DNA of 64,000 nucleotides from Candidatus Binatia bacterium (GTDB taxonomy: Bacteria; Desulfobacterota; Binatia; UBA9968): contig DASXUF010000049.1 of the NCBI GenBank assembly GCA_036504975.1, forward strand, positions 16,058 through 80,057. The letters run 5' to 3'. The translations under genes and the position numbers were made by a program. Shown in pieces: positions 51,705 through 59,627 of this stretch (position 1 is the first letter of the stretch; every line of letters begins with the position of its first letter). The notes under the pieces were generated by a model that saw only the letters and a program-made list of their open reading frames with translations, was not told where the DNA came from and searched no databases.

Positions 51705-52877
51705 TCACAGTTGGCGCAGAAAATCCTGCGATGCCCATGCGCGTACGCCCGGCGCGACCGCGCGGGTCGCTGTCGGAGTTTTCGGAGCCTGGTAAACCAG
51801 ATGCAATTCCGCCCTCGCGCCCCGGCGTTTTTTGCGCAGCGCCTCGGCCAGGCGCTGCATCGGCGCCGCGTCGAACGGCGTGACGGTGCGCGCCGCCTTG
51901 CACTCGAGCAGCGACACCGTTCCACTGCGACCGGGCACGAGAAAATCCACTTCCAGCCCCTGCTCGTCGCGGAAATAATAAATCTCCGGCCGCTTGCCGG
52001 AGCCGGCCTGGGCCTTCACTACCTCCGAGGCGATGAAGCCCTCGAACAAGGCGCCGTGAAACGGCGACTTGGCGAGCTCGGCCGGCGAATCGATTCCCAG
52101 CAAATGACACGCGAGGCCGGAGTCGGCGACATACACTTTCGGCGACTTGATCAACCGCTTGCCGAGATTTTCGTAAAACGGCGGGACAATCAGAATCTGC
52201 GCGGTCGTTTCCAGCACGCCGAGCCACTGACCCACGGTGGGCACGCTCACGCCGAGCGGCGCGGCAAGGTCGGTCTTGTTCAATACCTGCCCGTGCTGGC
52301 TTGCCACCAGCGCCAAAAACCGGCGGAACGTCGCGAGGTCCTTCACCGCCGTCACGGCGCGAACATCGCGCTCCAGATAGGTCTGGAGGTACGAGCTGAA
52401 CCACAACCGCGCGCTCTCAGGGCGCGCGACCACTTCCGGATAACCGCCGCGTAACAGCGTCACCTTCGGCGTCTCACGCGTCGAAAAAGGCAGCAAGTGC
52501 AAAACCGCCGCGCGACCCGCCATGGACTCCGTCACGCCTTGCATCAGCGACGCTTCCTGCGAGCCGGTCAGCAGCCACTGCCCGACACGGCGCGGCTGCC
52601 GGTCGATGCGCGAGCGCACGTAGGCGAATATCTCGGGAACGTTCTGGACCTCATCGAGAATCGCCGGTGTTTTCACCGCGTCGAGGAAGCCGTGCGGATC
52701 GGCTCTGAGACGGGCGACCACGTCGGGGTCTTCGAGCAGAAAGTAACTGGCCTTGGGGAACAGATGCCGCAGCAACCAGGTCTTGCCGGCCCGCCGCGGA
52801 CCCGTCAGAACGAGCGCGGGAAAAGCGCGCACCGCCCGGCTTAGCTGCTTTTCAAGTTTTCGGTGGACGTATTTCAT
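51705..52877 (-). CDS. P-loop ATPase with DUF4143 domain
   Basis: The protein has 390 aa. The AAA/P-loop half has Walker A LTGPRRAGKTWLLRHL near residue 25 and Walker B in TPAILDEVQNVP. The middle WLLTGSQEASLM is the typical sensor. The DUF4143 half has a winged helix (LNKTDLAAPLGVSVPTVGQW) and a PD-(D/E)xK-like core with IYYFRDEQGLEVDFLV and LLECKAAR. Members are common in bacteria and have been suggested to be mobile or defence-related, but no function is established. A 12-bp palindrome stands 5 bp before the ATG. The gene separates the Rieske pair from the UbiD pair. Confidence 0.85.
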   Translation of the reverse strand: MKYVHRKLEKQLSRAVRAFPALVLTGPRRAGKTWLLRHLFPKASYFLLEDPDVVARLRADPHGFLDAVKTPAILDEVQNVPEIFAYVRSRIDRQPRRVGQWLLTGSQEASLMQGVTESMAGRAAVLHLLPFSTRETPKVTLLRGGYPEVVARPESARLWFSSYLQTYLERDVRAVTAVKDLATFRRFLALVASQHGQVLNKTDLAAPLGVSVPTVGQWLGVLETTAQILIVPPFYENLGKRLIKSPKVYVADSGLACHLLGIDSPAELAKSPFHGALFEGFIASEVVKAQAGSGKRPEIYYFRDEQGLEVDFLVPGRSGTVSLLECKAARTVTPFDAAPMQRLAEALRKKRRGARAELHLVYQAPKTPTATRAVAPGVRAWASQDFLRQL

Positions 52878-52881
52878 GTAT

Positions 52882-52912
52882 GAGGATTCTAAAACACAAC
52901 TTTAGAATTCTC
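52882..52912 (-). promoter_or_regulatory. Palindromic operator-like site before the ATPase-DUF4143 gene
   Basis: GAGGATTCTAAA and TTTAGAATTCTC are 12-bp arms (11 of 12 complementary) around ACACAAC. It ends 5 bp from the start codon and overlaps where the ribosome would bind. It fits an autoregulatory site bound by the winged-helix part of the encoded protein; this is inference. Confidence 0.5.
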
Positions 52913-53062
52913 AAGGGGAACAGCGCTAAAGTTCAGGAAGCGGTCGCTGTCCCTAAAGACCCGAGCAAGCCAATCAACGTGGCTCCTACTTCACATAAAC
53001 ACGGTTTGACATCCGTCCGATAAATTTGCAGGGCTGTGCTACTCGTGATACAGGAGTTTCCC

Positions 53063-54505
53063 ATGAGCTTCAAAAGCCTGCGCGACTTTCTAACGACCCT
53101 TGACGAGCGCGGTGAATTAAAAAAGATCGACGGCGCGGACTGGAATCTGGAGATGGGCGCGCTCACGGAGCTGATGTGGGAAGCGAACGGTCCCGCTTTG
53201 CTCTTCGACGCCATCAAGGATTATCCGCGCGGCTATCGCGTGGCGACGAATCTGTTTGCAACAAAAAAAAGATGCCTCCTCGCACTCGGTATGCCAGAGG
53301 AGCTTCCAGAGGACGAGGCCGTAGAAAAATTTGAAGAGATCCTGGCAAAGTACAAACCCTTGCCGCCTCGACAAGTGAGCGGCGGGCCGGTCACGGAAAA
53401 CGTTCTTCATGGCGATCAGGTCGACCTGTTCCGATTTCCCGCGCCGAAGTGGCATGAACTGGACGGCGGCAGGTATTTAGGCACCGGCTGCTGCGTCATC
53501 CAAAAAGATCCGGACGGCGGCTGGATCAACGTCGCGACCTACAGAATCGCGCTCCACGATCAACGTACCACCGGAATTTTTATTTCCGAGGGTCACCAGG
53601 GAACCGCTATCGAGAAGAAATATTGGGCCAAGGGACAGAGCTGTCCCGTGGCTGTGTCTCTCGGCCACGATCCCATGCTTTTCCTCGCCTCCTCCGGCGG
53701 TTTTGGCTTCGACTGGGGCGTCAGCGAATACGACGTCGCGGGCTATCTCGGCGGCGCGCCGGTTGAAGTGATCGTCGACGAATACACCGGGTTGCCGATC
53801 CCGGCCAACTCGGAAATCGTCTTGGTGGGAGAAATTCCGCCGCCCGAAGCGGAGCTGCGTCCTGAAGGACCCTTCGGCGAGTTTACGGGGTACTATGCTT
53901 CGGGGACCCGGCCCGAGCCCGTCATTCGAGTGAAAGCGATTTATCATCGCCACGAGCCTATTCTACAGGGAAGCCCGCCGCTGATGCCGAGAGGGCACTG
54001 GGGCTATAGTTTCGCTTTGCCGGTCAAGAAAAGAAACGTCAAAAGAAAACTGCTGGCAAGCGGGATTCCGGACGTGCTCGACGACTGCACCTTGGCGATT
54101 CCCGGCGTCGAAGTCATCAAGGTGAGACAGCGGGATGCCGAGCACGCGCGAAAAGTCGGCCTGAAGGCGCTCGAGGTCAGTTCCGCTCGAGTGATCATCG
54201 TCGTGGATGAGGACATCGACATTCGCAACCCGGCGCAGGTGTTGTGGGCGGTGGGCACAAGGTGCGACCCCGAGAGCGCGGTAGATATCGTCAAGGACTG
54301 TAAAACGCACGGTCTCGATCCTTTGCTGCCGCCCGACAAGAGGAGCCAAAAGAACTTCACGACGGCGAAAATGGTGTTGAACGCCTGCCGGCCCTACGGC
54401 TGGCGGGAAGATTTCCCGCCGGTCAATCGATGCACCAATGAGTTGCGCGCCAATACCTTGAAGAAGTGGAGCGGCTTGTTCACCGGCCGCGAGGTGAAAG
54501 CCTGA
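53063..54505 (+). CDS. UbiD-family prFMN-dependent decarboxylase
   Basis: The protein is about 480 aa. It starts MSFKSLRDFLTTLDERGELK, like most UbiD proteins. The cofactor region GTGCCVIQKDPDGGWINVATYR contains the Asn-x-Ala-Thr-Tyr-Arg prFMN contacts, and EGPFGEFTGYY carries the catalytic Glu of the E-R-E network. It should reversibly decarboxylate an unsaturated or aromatic acid. The flavin prenyltransferase UbiX is not in the window. The ATG at 53063 follows CAGGAG. The class II aldolase-like gene downstream may act in the same pathway. Confidence 0.88.
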   Translation: MSFKSLRDFLTTLDERGELKKIDGADWNLEMGALTELMWEANGPALLFDAIKDYPRGYRVATNLFATKKRCLLALGMPEELPEDEAVEKFEEILAKYKPLPPRQVSGGPVTENVLHGDQVDLFRFPAPKWHELDGGRYLGTGCCVIQKDPDGGWINVATYRIALHDQRTTGIFISEGHQGTAIEKKYWAKGQSCPVAVSLGHDPMLFLASSGGFGFDWGVSEYDVAGYLGGAPVEVIVDEYTGLPIPANSEIVLVGEIPPPEAELRPEGPFGEFTGYYASGTRPEPVIRVKAIYHRHEPILQGSPPLMPRGHWGYSFALPVKKRNVKRKLLASGIPDVLDDCTLAIPGVEVIKVRQRDAEHARKVGLKALEVSSARVIIVVDEDIDIRNPAQVLWAVGTRCDPESAVDIVKDCKTHGLDPLLPPDKRSQKNFTTAKMVLNACRPYGWREDFPPVNRCTNELRANTLKKWSGLFTGREVKA

Positions 54506-54518
54506 GACGGGCTTGGAG

Positions 54519-54650
54519 GTAGCAGGTTCGTCAAAAAAATATGCTTCGACAAGCTCAGCATGAACGGAATTATACCGATGATCTGAAGTCCCCTCCGTTC
54601 GTCCTGCGCCCGTCGAAGGACTCCGAGAAAGTTTTTCAGCAATCTGCTAC
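54519..54650. repeat. REP-like palindrome, family B, copy 1
   Basis: The ends GTAGCAG and CTGCTAC are inverted. Inside, GCTTCGAC..CAGCATGAACGGA pairs with TCCGTTCGTCCTG..GTCGAAG. TTTTTCAGCA near the right end is shared with the copy at 63789. Such CTTCGACAAGCTCAGCA palindromes are scattered in many environmental genomes. It lies between the UbiD and aldolase-like genes. Confidence 0.75.
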
Positions 54651-54677
54651 AGCGTAGAAGAAAGGCAAAAACCATCC

Positions 54678-55394
54678 TTGGATACGATCGGTCAACTTAA
54701 ACAGGACCTCATTTTGGCTTCGGCCATGCTCGAGTGGGATATCGGAGACATCTGGGGGCACGTCAGCGCGCGCTTGCCGGACGGGAAGGGCTTCCTGCTA
54801 AAACACCTGCGGCATCAGGTCAAGGACATAAACCGACCGGACGAAGTTCTGACCTTCGACTACGACGGCAACCTTTTATCGGGAAGCAAAGGCGTGCCCA
54901 AAGAAATCGTCATCTACACGACGCTCTATCGCACGCGCCCCGAGATCAACGGCATCGTCCATGCTCATCCGCCGATGGCGATCACGGTCACGGCAACGAA
55001 CCAAAAAATCGTCCCCATCCATCTTCACTCTTTCGTCTTCAAGGACGCCGTTCCGGTTTATCCGATCCCGATTATGATTTGCACCGATCAAGAGGGCAAA
55101 GCCATAGATAAGAAAATGGGCAGCCACTCGGCCGTCGTCATCAAAGGGCACGGCGCCGTTACCATTGGGGCAGATCACAAGGACGCCACCATCCAGATGC
55201 TCTACCTGGAGCGAACGGCGCGGATGATAGCGGCGGCGAAGAACGGAAAAATCAAGCCGATCCCGGCGAAGTACGTAAAAATCCAGGAGCAGCGCCTGGC
55301 GCGAAATATCGGGGATTCCGACCACCAGTTCCGCCTGGAGTGGGAGTACTTCACGAGAAAGCTCAAAAAAAACGAGCCGTGGACGAGAGGCTAG
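54678..55394 (+). CDS. Class II aldolase/adducin-family protein (decarboxylase candidate)
   Basis: This 238-aa soluble protein has the metal-binding pair in NGIVHAHPPMAITV and a further His in VVIKGHGAVTIG, and MLEWDIGDIWGHVSARLPDG at the N-terminus, all typical of class II aldolases. Family members include PhtC/PadC-type dihydroxyphthalate decarboxylases as well as sugar aldolases. Given the neighbours, a role in aromatic acid breakdown is plausible. The start appears to be a TTG at 54678, with GAAAGG upstream; no in-frame ATG or GTG is available before conserved sequence. Confidence 0.78.
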   Translation: MDTIGQLKQDLILASAMLEWDIGDIWGHVSARLPDGKGFLLKHLRHQVKDINRPDEVLTFDYDGNLLSGSKGVPKEIVIYTTLYRTRPEINGIVHAHPPMAITVTATNQKIVPIHLHSFVFKDAVPVYPIPIMICTDQEGKAIDKKMGSHSAVVIKGHGAVTIGADHKDATIQMLYLERTARMIAAAKNGKIKPIPAKYVKIQEQRLARNIGDSDHQFRLEWEYFTRKLKKNEPWTRG

Positions 55395-55414
55395 CGCGGA
55401 TTGTTCATACGATA

Positions 55415-55781
55415 AGCCCTCAAGCGCGAGCCGCTCCGGGCGAGGGCAATAGCTTCGGTGGCTCGAGGGCCGCCCTCGCCGCCCACCCCAAAGGTGCTAA
55501 CTCCATCCGCTAGGGGCCCCTGCCGTGTCCCTGCACGTCGCTGTGCCCTCGACCTTCAGGCTCGCACTCTCGGGCTTCCTTGCTTCCACGCGGGCACGGT
55601 TCCGCAGGGGGCGAGGATGAAAGCCGCAGGCACAGGGACGCGGAGGTTCAATGAGTGGTGAGGTGCTTGTTACGACCGAACACAGACATTTCGCGCGATC
55701 GTTGCATAGCGATTGCTTCGAAAGAGTCAAAGAGGTACTGCCCTATTGCCTGCGGCTTGAAGGCTCGCCCCCTGCGGAACC
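55415..55781. repeat. Repeat family A, full copy 2 (about 367 bp, double inverted repeat)
   Basis: It matches 12811-13170 from end to end. Module 1 arms are near 55415-55434 and 55559-55580. Module 2 arms are 55598-55632 and 55747-55781, with 31 of 35 positions complementary and the mismatches confined to the centre. The 114 bases between the module 2 arms are less conserved than the arms. It fills the 418-bp gap between convergent genes. No open frame in it is credible. Confidence 0.82.
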
Positions 55782-55812
55782 ATGGGGAAGGACACTTTGT
55801 CGATATGACTTA

Positions 55813-56922
55813 TCAAATCTCCCCGCGCCGGATCGCCAGACACTTTTCGGCCGGTATCTGTAGATAGACCGTCATCCCTTTTTTCAGCTCCATGTCCGCA
55901 TCGCCTCTGGCCTGAATTCTCCGGCCCGCTACGGCGACGTTGAATTCCGCGCATTCTCCGAGGTAGGTAAAACCTTGCACTTCTCCTTCAAAAACGTTGT
56001 GACCGTCGGGCTTGCCGGTCGAAGAGATGAAAACATTTTCTGGCCTGAAAGCGATCAAAACCCCGTTTCCGATCTCGCCTATCCCGGGTTGAACGGTCGC
56101 GTCAAATTCACCGAGGTCGGTCTTGACCCGCGAACGGTGGCGCTCGTCCGGACCTTCGAGCAGCTCGCCATGGATAATGTTGGCGGCGCCGATGAAGTCG
56201 GCCGCGAACTCGTTGACCGGGTCCCGATAGATTTCCTTGGGAGTTCCGACCTGGATAATCCTCCCTTTGTTCATGAGCGCGATCTCGTCCGAGATCGCCA
56301 GCGCTTCCACCTGGTCATGAGTGACGTAGAGAGTCGTGGTCCCCAGGCGGCTCTGGAGATCTTTGATCTCCCACCTCATCTGCATCCTCAGCTTGGCGTC
56401 CAGGTTGCTGAGCGGCTCGTCGAGGAGCAAAAGCTTTGGCTTGGCTACCAGCGCCCGGGCGAGCGCGACGCGCTGCTGCTGTCCGCCGGAAAGCTGAGTG
56501 GCGCTCCGGTCGGCCAGTGACGCGAGCCCAACGAGCTCCAGCGACTCCAACGCCTGCGATCGAATCAGCCGCTCCGGCACCTTGCGCACCTTTAGAGGAA
56601 ACGCGACGTTCTCGTACACGCTCATGTGCGGCCAGATCGCATAGGATTGAAAAACCATCCCGACGTCGCGCCGGTTGCCTGGGACAAAAAGTTTTCGCTG
56701 CGAGGAAAAAACCGTTTTCCCGCCGATGGCGATCTCGCCGCCATTCGGCCGTTCCAGCCCGGCGACACAGCGCAAGGTGGTCGTCTTGCCGCATCCCGAG
56801 GGCCCCAACAAGGTGAAAAACTTTCCGCTCTGAACCTCGAAGCTCACGCCGTCCAGAGCCGGCACCACCCCTTCAGGGGTGGAAAAGCTCTTGCGGAGGT
56901 TTTGCGCTTGGACGGCCGCCAT
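55813..56922 (-). CDS. ABC transporter ATP-binding protein (FbpC/PotA-type)
   Basis: The protein is about 369 aa. It has Walker A LLGPSGCGKTTTLR, Q-loop GMVFQSYAIWPHM, signature QLSGGQQQRVALARAL, Walker B LLLLDEPLSNLD and the switch His in YVTHDQVEAL. A C-terminal TOBE domain (about 270-369, with IAFRPENVFI) is typical of iron(III)-, polyamine- or sulfate-type importers. I take the ATG at 56922; the longer frame adds non-conserved residues. It should energise the permease encoded at 59628, although two binding-protein genes and a repeat lie between. Confidence 0.88.
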   Translation of the reverse strand: MAAVQAQNLRKSFSTPEGVVPALDGVSFEVQSGKFFTLLGPSGCGKTTTLRCVAGLERPNGGEIAIGGKTVFSSQRKLFVPGNRRDVGMVFQSYAIWPHMSVYENVAFPLKVRKVPERLIRSQALESLELVGLASLADRSATQLSGGQQQRVALARALVAKPKLLLLDEPLSNLDAKLRMQMRWEIKDLQSRLGTTTLYVTHDQVEALAISDEIALMNKGRIIQVGTPKEIYRDPVNEFAADFIGAANIIHGELLEGPDERHRSRVKTDLGEFDATVQPGIGEIGNGVLIAFRPENVFISSTGKPDGHNVFEGEVQGFTYLGECAEFNVAVAGRRIQARGDADMELKKGMTVYLQIPAEKCLAIRRGEI

Positions 56923-57016
56923 CGTTTTCGCGCTTCGCCGCTTAGTGTGCTGTCCCCAACAGTTCTTGCCGCCGATTCGAGGATGTTTTCGAGGTAATTC
57001 CGGTTGCATTGCGCAC

Positions 57017-57108
57017 ACAAATCTCCCCTTCCCCTCTTTGGCAAAGAGGGGTTAACCCCTTCTCGGAGACCTCCCCCCTTTGAAAAAGGGAGACACAGGG
57101 GGATTTGT
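57017..57108. repeat. REP-like palindrome, family D
   Basis: ACAAATC at the left and GATTTGT at the right are inverted ends. Inside lie CCCCTCTTTGGCAAAGAGGGG, a perfect hairpin, and CCCCCTTTGAAAAAGGG, a second hairpin. This belongs to the AAATCCCCC-type palindromes common in environmental genomes. It separates the ATPase gene from the upstream binding-protein genes. Confidence 0.75.
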
Positions 57109-57162
57109 TTTTAGCTAATGCCATGGCTTTGAAATATATAAATGAACTTCTCGGATACTACA

Positions 57163-58242
57163 CTAGCGCTGGCGCAAGATTCTGATCAACTCGTCCGACA
57201 ATTTCGGCAGCTCGGGGTGATCGGCAATAAATTTGACGCCCACTTTCAGAACCGGAATCCCTTTAGCCTTCAAATGCGCGATCTCGGCCGCCGACTGAGA
57301 GCCGGGCAATTCATAGTGATCGGTAAACTCCATCTCATAGATCATTCTCTGCCCCTCTTCGCTCATGAGCGCGTTGATGTATAGCTTGGCCAGGTTCGGA
57401 TGCGCGGAGTTGCGCGGCACGCCGAGGTGGAAAAAGCCGACCGTGCTGCCGTCTTCCGGAACGATATGCTCGAGCGGCGCTCCTTTGGCCTTCTCGCGGC
57501 GAATCTGGTAACTGCCGCAATTCAACACCATCATCACAAACTCCCGGCTGACGATGCGGTTGTTCTCCTGACAGCGCAACAAGCCGCCGATCTGGTCCGA
57601 CAGCTTTCTGACAAACCCCTTCATTCTCTCCGCGCCCCACTCGGGCCGCGCCGCGGTGCGGTCGAAAAGCGCGGCGTTCGCCGTCGAGGCTATCTTGCCT
57701 TTCCACTTCGGATTCAAGACGTCCGCGAGCTTCTTGGGCGCCTCGGCGGGCGACACGAGATCGCTGTTGTAGGTGATTCCCGGCACGATGCCGGCTATCT
57801 CGACGCCGACGTTCTTGAACGCGACGGCCTCTTTGATGATGCGCGGCGAGAGCTTCGCATAATCGTATTCTTCCAGCACGTTTCGGCCGAGCAGATCGCC
57901 GTAGTGCGATTCCGTGCCGAGCAGGATGTCCGTCGACGGCTTCTGGCCCGCCGCGACTTCGAGGCTGACCTTCCCCGCCATCTGCGTCATCGACGGAGCC
58001 GGCGTGAAGCCGACCCTTATGTTGATGCCGTAGAGACGGTTGAGCAACGCCTCGAATCTCTTCGCTCCCGCGGCCCCTCCCAGGCTGCTCCCCCACGAGA
58101 GATTGAGCTCGCCTTCTCCCTTCTCCCGGGCGGCCGTAATCAGGCGTTGAATCTCGGGTGAATGTTTGGACTCGGCGGCGATGGCGCCGGCGGCGGATGC
58201 GATCGAGCCGGCGACGAAGAGCGCCAGAGTTTGCGTAAGCAT
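57163..58242 (-). CDS. Extracellular solute-binding protein, Fbp type, paralogue 1
   Basis: The protein is about 359 aa with signal peptide MLTQTLALFVAGSIASAAGA. The binding-protein fold shows VKLSDQIGGLLRCQEN-like and GVPRNSAHPNLAKLYINALM blocks, and the stretch STDILLGTESHYGDLLGRNV is shared nearly unchanged with the product at 58263. The ATG at 58242 has GGGAGG just upstream, while one at 58266 would overlap the previous gene. It probably delivers an anion or metal complex to the permease. The ligand is unknown. Confidence 0.83.
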   Translation of the reverse strand: MLTQTLALFVAGSIASAAGAIAAESKHSPEIQRLITAAREKGEGELNLSWGSSLGGAAGAKRFEALLNRLYGINIRVGFTPAPSMTQMAGKVSLEVAAGQKPSTDILLGTESHYGDLLGRNVLEEYDYAKLSPRIIKEAVAFKNVGVEIAGIVPGITYNSDLVSPAEAPKKLADVLNPKWKGKIASTANAALFDRTAARPEWGAERMKGFVRKLSDQIGGLLRCQENNRIVSREFVMMVLNCGSYQIRREKAKGAPLEHIVPEDGSTVGFFHLGVPRNSAHPNLAKLYINALMSEEGQRMIYEMEFTDHYELPGSQSAAEIAHLKAKGIPVLKVGVKFIADHPELPKLSDELIRILRQR

Positions 58243-58262
58243 GAAACCTCCCGCCATGTCCT

Positions 58263-59363
58263 TCATCCCTTGGGCTTCTGCTGCAATATCTTTCTCAACT
58301 CGTCGCTTAACTGGCGCAGTTCCGGATGTTCCGTGAGAAACTGGACATTGACCTTGAGCGCTTCTCTGCCCATCGCTTTGAGATCCTTCAACTCTACCGC
58401 GGATTGCGAGCCGGGCAGCTCAGGATGATCGTTGAAGTAGGTTTTATAAGCGATCTTCTGCCCCTCCTCGCTCATAACCGCATTGATGAAGAGCTTGGCC
58501 AGGTTGGGATGGGCCGCGGTGCGCGGCACACCCATATAAAAAAAGCCCAGCGTGGTGCCATCCTCCAGGACCGCTTGACCCAGCGGCGCTCCCTTGGCCT
58601 TGGCCTGGTTGACGAACAAGCTGCCGCAGCCCAACACCAGCATGGAGAACTCCCCGCTGATCACCCGGGAGACCTCGCCGCAGCGAATGAGGCCGGCGAC
58701 GTGGGCGGAGAGCTTGGTCACAAAGGCTTTCATTTTTGCCGCGCCCCATTCCGGCCGGGCGGCAACCCGGTCGAAGATGCCGGCATTGACCGTCGAAGCG
58801 ATCACGCCCTTCCACTTGGGGTTCAAGACATCCTCCAGCTTTTTGGGCGCCTCGAGCGCCGGGATCAGGCCGGTGTTGTAGATCGCCCCGGAAATGATAC
58901 TGCCGATTTCCACGCCGTGCGGCGCAACCAGATTCTTTCTGATGCGCGGCGAGAGCTTCGTATAGTCGTACTCTTCCAACACGTTTCGGCCGAGCAGATC
59001 GCCGTAGTGCGATTCCGTGCCGAGCAGGATATCCGTCGAGGCCTGTTGTCCCGCCGCGACTTCCTGGGAGATCTTTCCCGCCACCTGGGTCATCGACGGG
59101 CCGGGAGTGAAATTCACCTTGATGTTCATGCCGTACATGCGGTTCAAGAGGTCCACGAACATCCTCGCCCCCTCGGGGCCGCTGAAAGACTCCTCGCTCC
59201 AGGAGAGGCTCAGCTCGCGCTCGCCTTTTTCCTTGGCGGCGGCGATCAGGCGCTTGACCTCGGCGGACTGTTGGCTCCCGGCGTCGGGCGCAGCCACGAG
59301 CGAAAGAAGCAGCGCCAAACCGGCCACGGCTAAACGACTGCGCCGTCCGAGTAGTTTTTCCAT
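58263..59363 (-). CDS. Extracellular solute-binding protein, Fbp type, paralogue 2
   Basis: The protein has 366 aa with a signal peptide (about 1-31, LAVAGLALLLSLVAAPDAGS). It shares GPSMTQVAGKISQEVAAG, STDILLGTESHYGDLLGRNV and GVPRTAAHPNLAKLFINAVM with the other two paralogues, so the genes arose by tandem duplication. It stands directly upstream of paralogue 1 on the - strand, with coding ends overlapping or within 20 bp. Different ligand preferences are likely; none can be named. Confidence 0.86.
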   Translation of the reverse strand: MEKLLGRRSRLAVAGLALLLSLVAAPDAGSQQSAEVKRLIAAAKEKGERELSLSWSEESFSGPEGARMFVDLLNRMYGMNIKVNFTPGPSMTQVAGKISQEVAAGQQASTDILLGTESHYGDLLGRNVLEEYDYTKLSPRIRKNLVAPHGVEIGSIISGAIYNTGLIPALEAPKKLEDVLNPKWKGVIASTVNAGIFDRVAARPEWGAAKMKAFVTKLSAHVAGLIRCGEVSRVISGEFSMLVLGCGSLFVNQAKAKGAPLGQAVLEDGTTLGFFYMGVPRTAAHPNLAKLFINAVMSEEGQKIAYKTYFNDHPELPGSQSAVELKDLKAMGREALKVNVQFLTEHPELRQLSDELRKILQQKPKG

Positions 59364-59433
59364 ACCGTATGTCTCCTCACCCGCGGTTTATACCTCTGTT
59401 GGTTCATAAAGGCAAAAATCCGTTTCTTAACTA

Positions 59434-59540
59434 TTCCCTCTCCCCCACGTTTTTTGTGGGGGAGAGGGTGAGGGTGAGGGAGCGCTGAGTGTCAAACCCT
59501 CACCCCTGCCCTCTCCCGCAAGCGGGCGAGGGAGACAGGG
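59434..59540. repeat. REP-like palindrome, family E
   Basis: CCCTCTCCCCCAC and GTGGGGGAGAGGG form a perfect 13-bp stem (59436-59468). A second part, CCCTCACCC..GGGCGAGGG, repeats the theme with GTGAGGGTGAGGG. It resembles CCCTCTCCC palindromes of other environmental genomes. It lies between the permease and paralogue 2 and could lower downstream expression. Confidence 0.75.
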
Positions 59541-59627
59541 CTCGTCTCCTTCTGAGATTTCGCGAAATCTACTTCACATAAAGGCGAGGAGTTGCCACAT
59601 CCGCGAAGGGGAAACTCGTCTCAGCCC

